The position numbers and the translations under genes are program-made. From Flavobacterium cyclinae (GTDB lineage: Bacteria > Bacteroidota > Bacteroidia > Flavobacteriales > Flavobacteriaceae): a stretch of DNA of 64,000 nt. The stretch is taken from contig NZ_CP089095.1 in assembly GCF_021172145.1 (NCBI RefSeq), positions 2,294,001 through 2,358,000 on the forward strand. Direction: 5' to 3'. The notes under the pieces are model-generated. The model worked only from the letters and a program-made list of their open reading frames with translations. It made no database searches and was not told the DNA's origin. Every line of letters begins with the position of its first letter. The stretch's first letter is position 1. Below are positions 43,748 to 52,210 of this stretch, one piece after another.

Positions 43748-44342
43748 ATTCAATAATCCATAGCAAAACTGGCTTTTTTGTTTGTTGTAAACGTTCGTCT
43801 AGTTTTTCCATAAAATCATCTGAAACCGCAGGACAACCCCAACTTAACGGACTATGTCTTGGATAAATTTCAAAATTCTTTACTGCATCCCAAGAATGCA
43901 ATACCACTACCCTTTTTACCGCACTTTTATTTGTAGATTCTAATCCGTGTAGCCAATATTTTACATTGATTCCCCAAGAACTATAATCGCGATTACCAAT
44001 TTTATATTTTCCCTTCATAGAGCAATGACTATTTACTCTGTTGTCAAACTTAACCTTTTTCCATTTATCTGGATTATCTTCAAATTGATCACAACTTCCA
44101 TGCGTTACTAAATTTTTATCAATAATTTTATTCGATTTAAAATCATAAATAAAAAAACGGTTTTTCCCAGAATGCACGCCCAAATCAACTAAAAAATAGT
44201 ACTCTTCATTATACTGATTCTCTTTACAAAATTCAGAAGCTTCTTTATGATAAGAAGAGTAATCTTTAATTCGAATTGAATTGTTATCTGAATTATTACA
44301 GCACAAGAAGCAAATTGAAATTAATAATAGAACGTGTTTCAT
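43746..44342 (-). CDS. Murein L,D-transpeptidase-like lipoprotein (YkuD_2 type)
   Basis: Starting at ATG 44342 the protein has 198 residues with a signal of about 13 residues and a lipobox-like FLCC (Cys14 or Cys15). A start six codons upstream is possible but weakens the signal peptide. The catalytic block is HSPLSWGCPAV with Cys170 and conserved Ser/Gly, and an upstream VVVLHSWDAV supplies the His. This is the pattern of the catalytic-domain family annotated as murein L,D-transpeptidase. It may cross-link or modify peptidoglycan in the periplasm. Confidence 0.8.
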   Translation of the reverse strand: MKHVLLLISICFLCCNNSDNNSIRIKDYSSYHKEASEFCKENQYNEEYYFLVDLGVHSGKNRFFIYDFKSNKIIDKNLVTHGSCDQFEDNPDKWKKVKFDNRVNSHCSMKGKYKIGNRDYSSWGINVKYWLHGLESTNKSAVKRVVVLHSWDAVKNFEIYPRHSPLSWGCPAVSDDFMEKLDERLQQTKKPVLLWIIE

Positions 44343-44450
44343 AAAAGGTGTTTTATACAATTGCCAAATAAATTTTATTTTTTCAATACAGCTAAAATTA
44401 TACCAAACAAAATTATTTTTCTTTTTCTATACTCTTTTTTGTTTTTCGTT

Positions 44451-44458
44451 TATCTTTG
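44451..44458 (+). promoter_or_regulatory. -7 element of the DMT transporter gene
   Basis: TATCTTTG, a perfect TAnnTTTG, lies 21 nt before ATG 44480. A start at TTG 44456 would overlap this element, which supports the ATG. Confidence 0.6.
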
Positions 44459-44479
44459 CGCCCCCTAAAAAATTTGTAC

Positions 44480-45385
44480 ATGTCAAAAAACAATATAATA
44501 AAAGGCGTTTTCTTAGTTGCATTAGGTGCAACTAGTTATGGAATGTTAGCCACTTTTGTAAAATTAGCTTATAAAGAAAACTTTACAACCGCAGAAGTAA
44601 CTTCCTCTCAATTCATTTATGGGATAATTGGAATAATATTAATCAACTTATTCCAACGCACCAAAAATAAAAACACCGCAGTAAAAGCTACACCAAAAAA
44701 CATTTTCCATTTAATGTTAGCTGGAACTTCATTAGGAATGACGAGTGTTTTTTACTATTTAGCGGTAAAATACATCCCGGTTTCTATTGGAATTGTATTG
44801 TTAATGCAAACCGTTTGGATGGGTGTTTTATTAGAATGGTTTTTAGATAAAAAAGCACCTTCATTTCAAAAAATAATTTCGGTTATCATCGTATTAATTG
44901 GTACAGCTTTAGCAATCAATATTTTTAAAATAGATTTTAATGACCCAACAATTGATTGGCCAAACGGATTATTTTGGGGTTTATTGGCGGCAGCGTCCTT
45001 TACAACTACGATGTTTACCGCTAACAAAGTAGCACTAGGAATTTCATCAGCACAAAGAAGTTTGTATATGTTATTAGGTGGTGCTGTTATCGTTTTTGGT
45101 TTTAGTTTATATACCCAAGTTACACCTTTTAACTTTGAAATTTTTGCAAAATGGGGAATTGTATTGGCATTATTTGGTACAATAATTCCGCCTATGCTAT
45201 TAAATGCAGGATTTCCTCATACGGGAATTGGTTTAGGAAGTATTGTATCTTCATTAGAATTACCGGTTTCGGTAATGATGGCATATTTTCTTTTAAACGA
45301 ACAAGTGTTATTCATTCAATGGATAGGAATTCTGTTAATAATTACCGCAATCGTAATTATGAATATACAATTCAAGAAAAAATAA
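44480..45385 (+). CDS. EamA/DMT-family transporter
   Basis: The protein, 301 residues from ATG 44480 (MSKNNIIKG), has ten predicted transmembrane segments in two EamA repeats (about 7-135 and 160-298). Typical features are SVFYYLAVKYIPVSIGIVL in the first repeat and GLGSIVSSLELPVSVMMAYF in the second. Family members export or import small metabolites such as amino acids; the substrate is not predictable. A terminator follows immediately. Confidence 0.88.
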   Translation: MSKNNIIKGVFLVALGATSYGMLATFVKLAYKENFTTAEVTSSQFIYGIIGIILINLFQRTKNKNTAVKATPKNIFHLMLAGTSLGMTSVFYYLAVKYIPVSIGIVLLMQTVWMGVLLEWFLDKKAPSFQKIISVIIVLIGTALAINIFKIDFNDPTIDWPNGLFWGLLAAASFTTTMFTANKVALGISSAQRSLYMLLGGAVIVFGFSLYTQVTPFNFEIFAKWGIVLALFGTIIPPMLLNAGFPHTGIGLGSIVSSLELPVSVMMAYFLLNEQVLFIQWIGILLIITAIVIMNIQFKKK

Positions 45386-45392
45386 ATAAATT

Positions 45393-45417
45393 AGCGATGT
45401 AATTCATCGCTTTTTTT
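45393..45417 (+). terminator. Terminator of the DMT transporter gene
   Basis: A 7-bp stem AGCGATG / CATCGCT with loop TAATT is followed by six T. The alkB ATG begins directly after the T-tract. Confidence 0.8.
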
Positions 45418-46020
45418 ATGCTCGATTTATTCCCAAAAGAAAAAATAATTTTACCGTTACCCGATGCGCTTTTCGAGTTTTATCCCAATTTCTTCAATAA
45501 AGAAGAAGCCAATCTTTTATGGAACAAATTAATAAATGAAACGCCTTGGCAACAAGACGATATTACCATATTTGGAAAGAAAATAGCCCAACCCAGATTA
45601 ACCTGTTTATTTGGAAATGAAGGGAAACCATATTCGTATTCGGGATTAACGATGCAACCTCAACTTTGGAATCCTACATTGATATATATTAAAGACAAAG
45701 TAGAACAAGTTGCACAACAAAATTTTACTACAGTTTTAGCCAATTTATACAGAAACGAAAAAGACAGCAACGGTTGGCACGCTGACAACGAAAAAGAACT
45801 GGGCAGAAATCCCATAATTGCATCAGTAAGTTTTGGGGAAGAACGTAAATTTCAACTGAAGCATAACTTAAATCCTGAGATTAGAATGAATATAAATCTC
45901 AATCATGGAAGTTTATTATTGATGAAAGAAGGAAGTCAACTACATTATAAACACCAAATTCCAAAAGCTTCTCAATCTAAAAATCCAAGAATAAATTTAA
46001 CTTTTAGAACAATTCTATAA
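45418..46020 (+). CDS. alkB: AlkB-family 2-oxoglutarate-dependent dioxygenase
   Basis: The 200-residue protein repairs alkylated DNA or RNA bases by oxidative demethylation. Iron ligands are His121 and Asp123 (GWHADNEKELG) and His179 (YKHQIPK); Arg191 and Arg197 in RINLTFR bind 2-oxoglutarate. The size and the C-terminal block match the ALKBH2/3-like bacterial group. The start codon abuts the T-tract of the upstream terminator, so there is no independent leader: either read-through or initiation inside the hairpin region must supply its mRNA. Confidence 0.9.
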   Translation: MLDLFPKEKIILPLPDALFEFYPNFFNKEEANLLWNKLINETPWQQDDITIFGKKIAQPRLTCLFGNEGKPYSYSGLTMQPQLWNPTLIYIKDKVEQVAQQNFTTVLANLYRNEKDSNGWHADNEKELGRNPIIASVSFGEERKFQLKHNLNPEIRMNINLNHGSLLLMKEGSQLHYKHQIPKASQSKNPRINLTFRTIL

Positions 46021-46158
46021 AAATTCATCAAAAAAAAGGGAATAGTGGTTCATTATTTTAAAAAATTCAAAAAAAACAACCTGCCTATATTTTGAATTTA
46101 TTTTTTTACTAATATTGAATTATTAACCAATAAACTATAGAGAAATAGTATTTACTTC

Positions 46159-46440
46159 ATGAAAAAGAAGAAAATTTCAGAATTCGACAACGAAACATTA
46201 GATAGAGTTGTTGCTATGGCGCAAGAGGAAAAAAAACCTTTTGAAGTTTTAAAAGAAGAATTTGGTGTTTCAGAAAATGAAGTTACCGAATTAATGCGAA
46301 AAAGATTGTCCAAAGATAATTTTGAACTTTGGAAAAAGAAAGTGACTGCTAGTAAGCCAAAACCTAAACCAATAAAGTATAACGAATTGGAAGATGAAGA
46401 CTTAGACAGCAAATATTATTTCAAAAATAAATTCGACTAA
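46159..46440 (+). CDS. DUF2805 / TIGR03643-family protein, copy A
   Basis: The 93-residue cytosolic protein carries the pattern of the TIGR03643 family: DRVVAMAQEEKKPFEVLKEE, then FGVSENEVTELMRKRL and FELWKKKV. The middle resembles a helix-turn-helix (about 24-50). The Lys/Pro tail KPKPKPIKYNELEDEDLD is unlike copy B. Function is unknown; nucleic-acid binding is inferred from the fold-like pattern. A terminator separates it from copy B. Confidence 0.8.
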   Translation: MKKKKISEFDNETLDRVVAMAQEEKKPFEVLKEEFGVSENEVTELMRKRLSKDNFELWKKKVTASKPKPKPIKYNELEDEDLDSKYYFKNKFD

Positions 46441-46448
46441 AAAAATTT

Positions 46449-46476
46449 AACTCTTGTTCAACAAGAGTTTTTTTAT
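46449..46476 (+). terminator. Terminator between the DUF2805 copies
   Basis: An inverted repeat AACTCTTGTT / AACAAGAGTT around a single base (effectively an 8-bp stem with a 5-nt loop) is followed by seven T. Confidence 0.8.
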
Positions 46477-46496
46477 TTTATACAGAACTTTGTTTT

Positions 46497-46778
46497 ATGA
46501 AAGAAAAACAATTTACTGAATCACAAATCGATCGTATCATAGAAATGGCTTGGGAAGACCGCACACCTTTTGAAGCTATAACTTTTCAATTTGGAATTTC
46601 CGAACAAGAAACTATTGAAATTATGCGACGCGAGATGAAAGCATCAAGCTTTAAAATGTGGCGAGAACGTGTTCAAGGAAGAGCCACAAAACATGCAAAA
46701 CTTCGCACTAACGGCATTGACCGTTTCAAATGTAAACTACAAAGACAAATTACAGGTAATAAAATTTCTAAACGCTAA
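46497..46778 (+). CDS. DUF2805 / TIGR03643-family protein, copy B
   Basis: The 93-residue protein is the more typical member: ESQIDRIIEMAWEDRTPFEA, then FGISEQETIEIMRREM and FKMWRERVQGRATKHAKLR, with a basic tail. It shares the core with copy A (about 40 percent by eye over 65 residues). The helix-turn-helix-like middle and basic tail fit DNA or RNA binding, but the role is unknown. A near-match -7 element (GAACTTTG) overlaps the end of the upstream terminator region. Confidence 0.85.
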   Translation: MKEKQFTESQIDRIIEMAWEDRTPFEAITFQFGISEQETIEIMRREMKASSFKMWRERVQGRATKHAKLRTNGIDRFKCKLQRQITGNKISKR

Positions 46779-46830
46779 TTGTAACAATACATGCATTTTA
46801 TCTACTTATTGGTAATTCAATTAAGATAAG

Positions 46831-48690
46831 ATGAAAAAAATAATGTTATCCCTAGCTTTAGTAGGGTTTTTATGGAGCTGTAGTCCAACTCAAACAACTA
46901 ATAAACAAAATGATGTTGCAGTTACTATTGATTTAATCAATGTTAAAGACGATAAAGTAAAAGTAACCGTTACACCTCCAACTTTCACTATTGAAACTGT
47001 AACCTACCATTTCCCTAAAACAGTTCCAGGGACTTATTCAGAAGATGATTACGGTCGTTTTATTGAAAATGTAAAAGCTTTTGATGCTAAAGGGAACTCG
47101 CTTAAAATAGCAAAAATTGATGAGAACTCTTATTCAATTTCTGATGCTAAAAAATTAGCAAAAATTACCTATTACGTTAATGACACCTTTGATACTGAAG
47201 GAGGAGCAGGATTTGGAGCTAGTGAAGATGTGTTTTCTCCGGCTGGAACAAACATTAATGCTGGTGTTAATTTCATGTTGAATACCCATGGATTTATTGG
47301 TTATTTTAAAGGAAAAGAAGAAACTCCTTATAAATTAACGGTTACACATCCTGAAACTTTATTAGGCGCTTCTGCAATGACAGATGCTGATAATAGCGCT
47401 ACTTCTGATGTTTTTTACATGCCAAAATATGCTAACTTGGTAGAAATGCCAATCATGTATTCAAAACCAGATTTTACTTCGTTTATGGTGGATGATATGG
47501 AAATTATCATTAGCGTATATTCTCCAACAGGTAAATATACAGCTGAACAAATTACTCCAAATATGGAAACCATGATGAAAGCGCAAAAACGTTTCTTGGG
47601 TTCAATAAATACAACAAAAAAATATGCTATATTATTGTACTTATCAGATATGGCTGCGAAAGATGCAAAAGGATTTGGAGCTTTAGAACACCCAACATCA
47701 ACTACGGTGGTTATGCCAGAAATGATGGGATTAGAAATGCTACAAGAGCAGTTAAAAGATGTAGTTTCTCACGAATTTTTCCACATTGTAACCCCTTTAA
47801 CGATTCATTCAAACGAAATCCAATATTTTGATTTTAACAACCCACAAATGTCAGAACATTTATGGATGTATGAGGGCGTTACAGAATATTTTGCTAATTT
47901 ATTCCAAGTAAATCAAGGCTTAATTGACGAAAATGAATTCTTTGAAAGAATGGCTGGTAAAATAGCACAATCACGTCAAATGAACGACAATATGAGTTTT
48001 ACTAAAATGAGTAAAAACGTATTAAACCCTCCTTACAAAGATCAGTATTTAAACGTATATCAAAAAGGAGCATTGATTGCAATGTGTGTTGATATATTAA
48101 TTAGAGAAAACAGCAACGGACAAAAAGGAATTTTAAACCTAATGCAAGAATTATCTAAAGAATACGGAACTACTAAAGCATTCAAAGACGAAGAATTATT
48201 TGATAAAATTACAGCTTTAACCTATCCTGCAGTTGGTGAATTCTTAAAAAACCACGTTGCCGGTGAAACTCCAATTCCATACGAACAATATTTTGCTAAA
48301 ATGGGAGTTTCTGAAGCTTCAATAGAAGTTACTGGAAATCCGTTTTTAAAAGGACAAAGTCAACCTTATATCACAGTAAATCCAAGTACAAAAGAAATCA
48401 TGATTTTACCGGGTATGGAATTGAATGAATTCATGAACACTTTAGGTTTAAAAAATAACGATACACTTTTAGCTTTCAACGACAAAAATTATAACTTAGA
48501 TAATATTTATGATTTAATAATGGAAAGCATGAACTGGAAAGATGGTGATGCTATTACTGTTAAAATTAAAAGAGATGGTAAAGAGCAAACGGTTAAAGGT
48601 AAAGTGATAATGCCTAAAGAAAAACAAGATGGTTACCAATCAACAGACGACACTAAAAAAGCGGTTCGTGATGCTTGGTTAAGAGCTTAA
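46831..48690 (+). CDS. M61-family metallopeptidase lipoprotein
   Basis: The 619-residue protein has a lipobox LWSC (Cys17). An N-terminal beta domain precedes the thermolysin-like catalytic domain with His314, Glu315 and His318 in SHEFFHIVTPL and Glu348 in YEGVTEYFA, the gluzincin pattern of glycyl aminopeptidases. Residues about 500-600 form a PDZ-like domain. It likely digests peptides in the periplasm or at the outer membrane. It stands alone. Confidence 0.9.
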   Translation: MKKIMLSLALVGFLWSCSPTQTTNKQNDVAVTIDLINVKDDKVKVTVTPPTFTIETVTYHFPKTVPGTYSEDDYGRFIENVKAFDAKGNSLKIAKIDENSYSISDAKKLAKITYYVNDTFDTEGGAGFGASEDVFSPAGTNINAGVNFMLNTHGFIGYFKGKEETPYKLTVTHPETLLGASAMTDADNSATSDVFYMPKYANLVEMPIMYSKPDFTSFMVDDMEIIISVYSPTGKYTAEQITPNMETMMKAQKRFLGSINTTKKYAILLYLSDMAAKDAKGFGALEHPTSTTVVMPEMMGLEMLQEQLKDVVSHEFFHIVTPLTIHSNEIQYFDFNNPQMSEHLWMYEGVTEYFANLFQVNQGLIDENEFFERMAGKIAQSRQMNDNMSFTKMSKNVLNPPYKDQYLNVYQKGALIAMCVDILIRENSNGQKGILNLMQELSKEYGTTKAFKDEELFDKITALTYPAVGEFLKNHVAGETPIPYEQYFAKMGVSEASIEVTGNPFLKGQSQPYITVNPSTKEIMILPGMELNEFMNTLGLKNNDTLLAFNDKNYNLDNIYDLIMESMNWKDGDAITVKIKRDGKEQTVKGKVIMPKEKQDGYQSTDDTKKAVRDAWLRA

Positions 48691-48728
48691 AATTTGAAAT
48701 TGAATTTTTACAATTGATATTGCACATG

Positions 48729-48767
48729 AAAATCCTCAAAGTACATAGTATTTTGAGGATTTTTTTA
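48729..48767 (+). terminator. Terminator of the M61 peptidase gene
   Basis: A 12-bp stem AAAATCCTCAAA / TTTGAGGATTTT with a loop of about 11 nt is followed by a T-run. A near-perfect -7 element (TTACTTTG, 48769-48776) for the next gene follows at once. Confidence 0.8.
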
Positions 48768-48799
48768 TTTACTTTGCGAACACAAATTAAAAACTCAAA

Positions 48800-49522
48800 A
48801 TGAAGAAGATAGTTCTAGCTGTAATAGCCGTTATTACCCTTATAGCATGTAAAGAAGAAGTTAATTCAGATGCAAATGTTCACATTACAGGTGACGTTAA
48901 AGGATTAAGTAAAGGAAAATTATACGTACAAAGAATTCAAGATTCTACCTTAATTATTTTAGATAGTATTCTAATTAATGGCGATTCAAAATTTGAAAGT
49001 CACATAAATTTAGAAAGTCCGGAAATGTTGTACTTGTTTTTAGACAGAGGACAAACCAATTCAATTGACAATAATTTGCCATTTTTTGCTGAACCTGGAA
49101 ATATTAAAGTTGAAACAACATTACAACATTTCTTTGCAGATGCAAAAATAACAGGATCAGAAAATCATGACTTATGGAAAAAGTTTGACAGCATTAATAG
49201 CAAGTTTAGAGATCAAAATTTAGCTTTAATGGCAAAACGTTTAAAGAACGAATTAAAACCAAATCCAGTTACCACAGACAGCATTGAGCAAGCGTATCAA
49301 AAACTTTTAAAAAGAAAATATCGTTACACTGCGCATTTTGCAGTTATGAACGGAAACAAAGAAATTGCGCCTTATTTAGCACTTTCTGAAATTGCAGATA
49401 TCAATACTATTTACTTAGATACCATTCAAAAAAGTATGACACCTGATGTTGCTAAATCCAAATATGGGAAAATGTTAAGTGAATATGTTAAGGAACGAAA
49501 AGAAATTGAAGTTCAGAAATAA
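48800..49522 (+). CDS. DUF4369 lipoprotein without thioredoxin domain
   Basis: The 240-residue protein has a lipobox LIAC (Cys near 17), then a DUF4369 domain (about 25-130: HITGDVKGLSKGKLYVQRI, LDSILINGDSKFE). In most relatives this domain is followed by a TlpA/ResA thioredoxin domain with CxxC. Here only about 110 helical residues follow and no Cys pair is present. It may be a truncated or specialised form, possibly an accessory of an envelope redox protein encoded elsewhere. Confidence 0.8.
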   Translation: MKKIVLAVIAVITLIACKEEVNSDANVHITGDVKGLSKGKLYVQRIQDSTLIILDSILINGDSKFESHINLESPEMLYLFLDRGQTNSIDNNLPFFAEPGNIKVETTLQHFFADAKITGSENHDLWKKFDSINSKFRDQNLALMAKRLKNELKPNPVTTDSIEQAYQKLLKRKYRYTAHFAVMNGNKEIAPYLALSEIADINTIYLDTIQKSMTPDVAKSKYGKMLSEYVKERKEIEVQK

Positions 49523-49528
49523 TCAACT

Positions 49529-49557
49529 AAAGCGGTCAGTAATGCCCGCTTTTTTTA
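49529..49557 (+). terminator. Terminator of the DUF4369 gene
   Basis: A 7-bp stem AAAGCGG / CCGCTTT with a 10-nt loop is followed by a T-run, 7 nt past the stop. The 150 bp after it are AT-rich and show no gene. Confidence 0.75.
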
Positions 49558-49713
49558 TTCATATTTTAAATATATTTTAAATACTGCATACGCGACAATC
49601 TCGATAGTGTAATAATAATATTCTAAAAACTATTTATACTTTATTTAAACAAATATGAAGTAAGTTCGATTCCTAAATCGAGTAAAAAAAATTAATAAGA
49701 GATCAAAACAAAA

Positions 49714-49739
49714 AAACCATCACATTTCTGTGATGGTTT
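49714..49739 (-). terminator. Terminator of tRNA-Thr
   Basis: An 11-bp perfect stem AAACCATCACA / TGTGATGGTTT with loop TTTC is followed on the minus strand by seven T. It lies about 10 nt past the tRNA 3' end. Confidence 0.82.
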
Positions 49740-49748
49740 CTACTTTAG

Positions 49749-49822
49749 AGCCGATGGAGGGACTCGAACCCACGACCTGCTGATTACAAATCAGCTGCTC
49801 TAGCCAGCTGAGCTACACCGGC
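49749..49822 (-). tRNA. tRNA-Thr (anticodon TGT)
   Basis: The minus strand folds into a full cloverleaf: acceptor GCCGGTG / CATCGGC with one G-U pair, D stem GCTC / GAGC, anticodon stem GCTGA / TCAGC with loop TTTGTAA, giving anticodon TGT, and TTCGAGT in the T loop. The T stem GTGGG / CCCTC has one U-U mismatch at its second pair. The discriminator base is U and CCA is not encoded. A perfect -7 element and a terminator frame it, so it is a single-gene transcript. Confidence 0.95.
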
Positions 49823-49837
49823 AACTCTATTGCGGTG

Positions 49838-49845
49838 CAAATATA
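49838..49845 (-). promoter_or_regulatory. -7 element of tRNA-Thr
   Basis: The minus strand reads TATATTTG, a perfect TAnnTTTG, 15 nt before the mature tRNA 5' end. Confidence 0.65.
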
Positions 49846-49897
49846 GTTCTGAATTTTAAATTTCCAAAAAAAATCTGCACTTTTTTATCGCAATTTT

Positions 49898-50167
49898 TTA
49901 GTTTAATTCGTTTATTTTCGCAACAAATTGATTTGCAGCCGCTTCGTAATCTTTACGGATTTGTTTAAAATGCGCTTTTTTATTTTCAACGTCTTTTTGA
50001 TTTGCTCTTGTCATTAAAGTATCAAAAGTTTCGTAGATTTCATCAACTAATGCATCTGAAGTTTCTGTTGGTTTTCCTCCATTAGTCATTTCCCAAATGT
50101 AAACGATGTTTACAATATCTCCTAAAACGTAGTTGATTTCTTTTTTCAAGTTTTTAACGCTTGCCAT
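49898..50167 (-). CDS. Hypothetical helical protein
   Basis: The 89-residue protein is soluble and almost wholly helical, with heptad-like spacing of hydrophobic residues (LKKEINYVLGDIVNIVYIWE, FKQIRKDYEAAANQFVAKI). It looks like a two- or three-helix bundle. I know it only as a conserved hypothetical of Flavobacteria. It has its own perfect -7 element (50192-50199). Confidence 0.7.
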   Translation of the reverse strand: MASVKNLKKEINYVLGDIVNIVYIWEMTNGGKPTETSDALVDEIYETFDTLMTRANQKDVENKKAHFKQIRKDYEAAANQFVAKINELN

Positions 50168-50191
50168 TTTGTATAAATTTAAAATTTAATG

Positions 50192-50199
50192 CAAAATTA
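50192..50199 (-). promoter_or_regulatory. -7 element of the 89-aa gene
   Basis: The minus strand reads TAATTTTG, a perfect TAnnTTTG, 25 nt before the start codon. Confidence 0.5.
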
Positions 50200-50224
50200 C
50201 ATAATATATTTTGTTCTCAATACA

Positions 50225-51184
50225 TTATATCGAAATTTCTAACAAAGTAGCCTTTCCTCTAAAAGTTAGATTTTCCATACAAGCTGGAATCAAAATAGTA
50301 TCTCCCATGCGATAACTTACTATTTCGCCGTTAACAATCATTTCAAATTGCCCATTGGTACACATAAAAACTGTAAAAGCTTGTTTGGTACGTTTCCAAA
50401 TAAAAGTCTCTTGTAACGCTATGATATTCGTAACAAAGTAGGTGCAATCTACTATAGTAGTACTTTTATTTGCTTCTTCCTTGTAGTCAATTTTAGAAGG
50501 TGTTGTGTGATAATTAATAGCATCTAAAGCTAATTCAGTATGCAATTCTCTTCCATTTCCGTTAATATCTACTCTATCCCAATCATAGATTCGATACGTA
50601 ACATCACTCGTTTGTTGAATTTCTGCCACCACTACTCCTGCTCCAATAGCATGAATAGTGCCCGTTTCTAAAAAGAATACATCTCCTTTTGAAACAGGAT
50701 ATTCGTTAAGTAAATCTATTAGATTTTTATTTTCTAAATGCGCTAAATATTCTTGCTGATTGGAATCTTTTTTAAACCCAACAACCAAACGTGCCGACTC
50801 ATCGGACTGCATTACATACCACATTTCCGTTTTCCCAAAGGAATTATGACGTTCTCTTGCCAATTCATCATTAGGATGCAACTGAATAGACAAATCTTCT
50901 TTAGCGTCGATAAATTTAAAAAGCAATGGAAATTGTTTTCCAAAACGAGCAATTACAGATTTTCCTAGAATTTCTTCAGGATACAAATCGATAATTTCGT
51001 TGATATTTTTTCCTTTAAAAACACCTGTGTTCACTATACTAATTTCGCCAGGAACAGTCGAAATTTCCCAACTCTCACCTGTAGTTTCAGAAACTATCGG
51101 TTTGTTGAGATAGGTTTTCAACTTGCTTCCACCCCAAATGCGGTCTTTTAGTATCGGTGTAAACGTTAAAGGATAAAACTTCAT
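50225..51184 (-). CDS. manA: Mannose-6-phosphate isomerase, class I
   Basis: The 319-residue cupin enzyme interconverts mannose-6-phosphate and fructose-6-phosphate. Zinc-site and active-site motifs are QLHPNDELAR (about 100-109), GKTEMWYVM, GTIHAIGAGVVVAEIQQ and the YRIYDWDR region. Length fits the short type I form of Firmicutes and Bacteroidota. It feeds GDP-mannose or glycolysis. It lies apart from other sugar genes; a near-match -7 element (CATCTTTG) lies about 20 nt upstream. Confidence 0.92.
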   Translation of the reverse strand: MKFYPLTFTPILKDRIWGGSKLKTYLNKPIVSETTGESWEISTVPGEISIVNTGVFKGKNINEIIDLYPEEILGKSVIARFGKQFPLLFKFIDAKEDLSIQLHPNDELARERHNSFGKTEMWYVMQSDESARLVVGFKKDSNQQEYLAHLENKNLIDLLNEYPVSKGDVFFLETGTIHAIGAGVVVAEIQQTSDVTYRIYDWDRVDINGNGRELHTELALDAINYHTTPSKIDYKEEANKSTTIVDCTYFVTNIIALQETFIWKRTKQAFTVFMCTNGQFEMIVNGEIVSYRMGDTILIPACMENLTFRGKATLLEISI

Positions 51185-51253
51185 AGTTATATAGTGATGT
51201 ACAAAGATGCGAAAAAAGTATTAAAATCCTAAAATTAAGATTATATGGATGAG

Positions 51254-51706
51254 TTATTTCGCTTTTTGAATAGCTTTCAATGCTTTTTCAATATGATTTT
51301 TTGCACTCATACTATCAAAAATATAAATACAATACCCTTTAGCATCAAAAACATACGTCACCCTTCCAGGTAATAATCCAAACAAAGCGGTTGGAACCCC
51401 AAACAAACGACGTAATTTTCTATCCGCATCTGAAAGTAAAATAAACGGCAATTTATATTTCTGTTGGAAATTTTGATGTAAACTAGCCGAATCGCCACTA
51501 ATACCAATAACTTCGGCACCTAAATCTTGAAAATCTTGATAAGCATCCCTAAAACTGCAAGCTTGTGTAGTACATCCTGGCGTAAAATCTTTTGGATAAA
51601 AGTAAATCACTACCGGTTTTTCATGTATTTCATGACTTTCAAAAGCAGTTCCGTCTTGCTTTGTAGCTTTAAAACTTGGTAATTTATCTCCAATTTGAAT
51701 TGCCAT
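51254..51706 (-). CDS. bcp: Peroxiredoxin, Bcp/AhpC-TSA family
   Basis: The 150-residue thiol peroxidase has the motif PKDFTPGCTTQACSFRDAY with the peroxidatic Cys in PGCTTQAC and a second Cys five residues on, the Bcp/PrxQ arrangement. A further Cys near the C-terminus (GYCIYIF) is less usual. It reduces hydroperoxides in the cytosol using thioredoxin. It begins 1 nt after the queD stop, so the two are co-transcribed. Confidence 0.9.
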   Translation of the reverse strand: MAIQIGDKLPSFKATKQDGTAFESHEIHEKPVVIYFYPKDFTPGCTTQACSFRDAYQDFQDLGAEVIGISGDSASLHQNFQQKYKLPFILLSDADRKLRRLFGVPTALFGLLPGRVTYVFDAKGYCIYIFDSMSAKNHIEKALKAIQKAK

Positions 51707-51707
51707 A

Positions 51708-52118
51708 TTACAAACCTTTATAAGTTACAAAATTTCTTGGAGTTTCGTACAAGGTAATCTCTAATTCTTTATCAGCATCAATCAAAACACGAAGTTTATT
51801 CCAAATAATGTAAGCAATATGCTCGGCAGTAGGATTCAAATCTTTGAACTCTGGAACATCTTCGTTTAAATTTTTATGATCAAAAGCTTCCTCAATATGC
51901 TCTTTGATTAAATCGGATAAGACTTTAGTATCAATCACATAACCCGTATCTGTATCCACTTCTCCCGTAACCGAAACAATTAGTTCGTAATTATGACCGT
52001 GAAAGTTAGGATTATTACATTTCCCAAAAACCTCCTGATTTTTTTCCATAGTCCAATCCTTACGATACAATCGATGTGCTGCATTAAAATGGGCTTTTCT
52101 TGAAACAGTTACTCTCAT
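51708..52118 (-). CDS. queD: 6-carboxytetrahydropterin synthase
   Basis: The 136-residue PTPS-family protein makes 6-carboxy-5,6,7,8-tetrahydropterin on the way to queuosine and 7-deazaguanine. Zinc ligands are the His in FNAAHRLY and the pair in FHGHNYEL; the catalytic CNNPNFHGHN block and DHKNLN are present. No other que genes are nearby. It is coupled to bcp. Confidence 0.9.
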   Translation of the reverse strand: MRVTVSRKAHFNAAHRLYRKDWTMEKNQEVFGKCNNPNFHGHNYELIVSVTGEVDTDTGYVIDTKVLSDLIKEHIEEAFDHKNLNEDVPEFKDLNPTAEHIAYIIWNKLRVLIDADKELEITLYETPRNFVTYKGL

Positions 52119-52210
52119 AATTTGGTTTTTAGGTAATGGTTAAAAGGATCTATGAATTATTTTTTTAAAATTTATCCTATTTCTTTAATCTGTGTTCCTT
52201 AATATGAAAT

